The position numbers and the translations under genes were made by a program. From Zygnema cylindricum (lineage: Eukaryota > Streptophyta > Zygnematophyceae > Zygnematales > Zygnemataceae): DNA of 64,000 nt. Positions within the stretch are counted from its first letter, which is position 1, and each line of letters starts with the position of its first letter. Under the pieces are notes generated by a model. The model saw only the letters and a program-made list of their open reading frames with translations, was not told the origin of the DNA and ran no database searches. Positions 62,294 through 64,000 of the stretch are shown here, piece after piece. Location of the stretch: contig JBBHKE010001612.1 of assembly GCA_037447655.1 (NCBI GenBank), positions 290,708 through 354,707 of the forward strand. The letters are read 5' to 3'.

Positions 62294-64000
62294 TACTGTC
62301 CTCGATACATGAAGGGAAACTAGCGTCACTAATAAAATATAAAGCAAATTGGCCGGAGTATATAAAAAACGTGTTATCCATAGCATATACAATAGTGATA
62401 GGAAAACTGTACAAGCAATTGTAACTAATGTGTATACACGATTCGTCCTACTGTTTTGCAATGCAACAAGATCAACGTTACCATGAAACACCCCACGGAC
62501 CAACTCATTCCGTGTGCGTAGGATATATTATCACGACGAGGCATTTAAGAATTAGCCCATTTATTATATTGGATGAAGAATCATAGGTATACATTTCATT
62601 ATAATGGGAAATTGCCTCTCTTTATGGCAGATGTCCTTTAACACTTCTCATGCTTGCTTTCTTTTCGAGGATTGGTTTCGGAGCATATTTACTATCTACA
62701 TCTACCACAATTGTTCTTACTCTGTGTTTCAACGCTTTAAGTTCGCCACCGTCCTTCGATTGACATGTGGCCCCCCTCATTTGTCACAACTCTGCTCTCT
62801 AGTTATCTCATTCATTATGCTATTGCGTTTGACAATGCCCATTCAATTCATTTCCCTTAAAAGGAAGTTATGTAAGCACCATAACATTGTTCTAAACTTT
62901 GTTATGACTTTTTTTTCTATGAAGTGGGTTAACTTGCTCAATGCGAAATTTCAAATATGTCACTTCGCGTTAGATGATATTGTTTAGCTAAATGGTACTT
63001 GTCATTTTTAAAGACATTGTTTAGCAAACCTTGCCTTTATTATTGTTGTGCCTCAGGGCAGTTGGCATGATGGTGATGCATGTGACGCCGATAAGAATAA
63101 AAAGTGAGAGTATACACGTCGTGACCCTCTATATGATTTTGTTCCAATGTCGGTCAGGATGTTTGGATGTTTGAGCGTTGCTTTTACAAGGTTGGTTGAC
63201 ATTATTTCAAGTGGAGAGACAGTTGGAGCCCACCTTGTTCTGTTTTATTCGTAACTCTATAACATGGGAAAAAATTCATAGCTAATCGACCGGTTATTGG
63301 AATGATAGGTCATCGACGTGTTCAAGATTTCCCTCATCATGCTCCACCGAGCTTGGGGGACTTACATGGCTCGGTCAGGGTGTCTTATGTGTGTTGGAGG
63401 TTTTTTACATGTTTTAAGCCCTCAATTTTGCCGTTGTATCAATGATTGTTGTTCTAGTTAGCGTCTTTTGTTCGTTTTATTGTTTGCGCGTTAGTTTTTT
63501 CCACCTTGTTTTCTCTTTCTAGTGTGTTTGTTTGGCTTTTCCTTTCTTCCCTCTCCATGTACGTAAATAATTTTAGCAAACTGAATAAAAAAGCGCGATG
63601 GTAAACCATCTTGAGTTCCACATGTACAAATGGGGTGGCATGGCCAAAACTGAATAACTACAAGCAGGGCAAAAAAAAACAAAGAAAAGCAACGTGAACA
63701 CATAAAAATGGCGCAGAAAACAAAGGTACTCAAACCCAAAAAGTAAAGAACGGCAAACCATCCGTTATTATTATTATTATTATTTACAGTTTTACACGCA
63801 TCTGATTTGGGTTTCTAATTAGTAGTGTTGTGTATCGGTAAAAAAATTATCGCCATAACACCGATATCGATAGTTATCGGTTATCGAACGGTCAGCGGTC
63901 CCGATATATTTGTACTTTCTGTACTTTCTGTCCGGAGTGCTTCCTGTCCGGTAAACTGAACGGTAAATTTACGAGAAATGTACGGTTTTTTACGGGAAAT
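62294..64000. other. Intergenic, unrecognised repeats
   Basis: The open frame at 62604-62987 (127 codons) has no domain I recognise. The block at 63588-63672 repeats one near 22.7 kb. The final 165 bp share ATCGGT/ATCGATA motifs with 54.48-54.8 kb. No gene assigned. Confidence 0.45.

Noticed and set aside
62604-62987. 127-codon open frame as a gene
   Set aside because: No domain, signal or splice context; probably chance in repeat-derived DNA.

Overview
This window is nuclear DNA from a eukaryote with spliced genes (GT-AG introns, AT-rich introns). The gene set points to the green plant lineage: a fasciclin-like arabinogalactan protein with a C-terminal membrane-anchor signal, an NDA-type alternative NADH dehydrogenase, and a multi-PAS hybrid histidine kinase of a kind known from mosses and liverworts (PHK family) but not typical of flowering plants. 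I infer a streptophyte, either an early-diverging land plant or a charophyte-grade alga. I cannot name the species. Much of the window is transposon-derived.

Layout. 1-4451: upstream DNA with one CT microsatellite and no gene I recognise. 4452-21658 (+): one 15-exon gene for a hybrid histidine kinase of about 1294 aa, with five PAS-like segments, HisKA, HATPase and receiver. All predicted junctions keep one reading frame to the stop. 21659-35783: intergenic, with MITEs, a Ty1/copia remnant (about 27.1-30.1 kb), a 966-bp fold-back element with a 9-bp target duplication, and nested inverted-repeat elements. 35910-37473 (+): two-exon FLA gene. 37474-55740: downstream tandem repeats, a cluster of nested inverted-repeat elements (39.9-46.4 kb), and a second copia element on the minus strand with both LTRs (47.3-52.3 kb). 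55741-61046 (+): nine-exon NDA gene of about 615 aa. 61047-64000: a tandem array just after the NDA stop, a degenerate MITE and unrecognised repeats.

The three genes have separate jobs: intracellular phosphorelay sensing, the extracellular matrix or cell surface, and a rotenone-insensitive bypass of respiratory complex I. Nothing in the layout links them functionally.

Two patterns stand out. First, in both large genes, introns carry decayed tandem copies of splice junctions plus the adjoining exon ends: upstream of histidine kinase exon 4 and NDA exons 4, 6 and 9, downstream of histidine kinase exon 4 as a 42-bp array, and after the NDA stop codon. This suggests growth of introns and UTRs by junction-spanning tandem duplication. 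Second, at least ten elements of 0.2 to 2.8 kb share TIRs beginning CACYG...ATCG-TATTAG, mostly flanked by TA, with largely different interiors. Both copia elements also carry a primer-binding site that matches the anticodon arm of initiator tRNA-Met, the half-tRNA priming arrangement known from Drosophila copia. All coordinates come from reading the sequence by eye; no alignment or database search was run.
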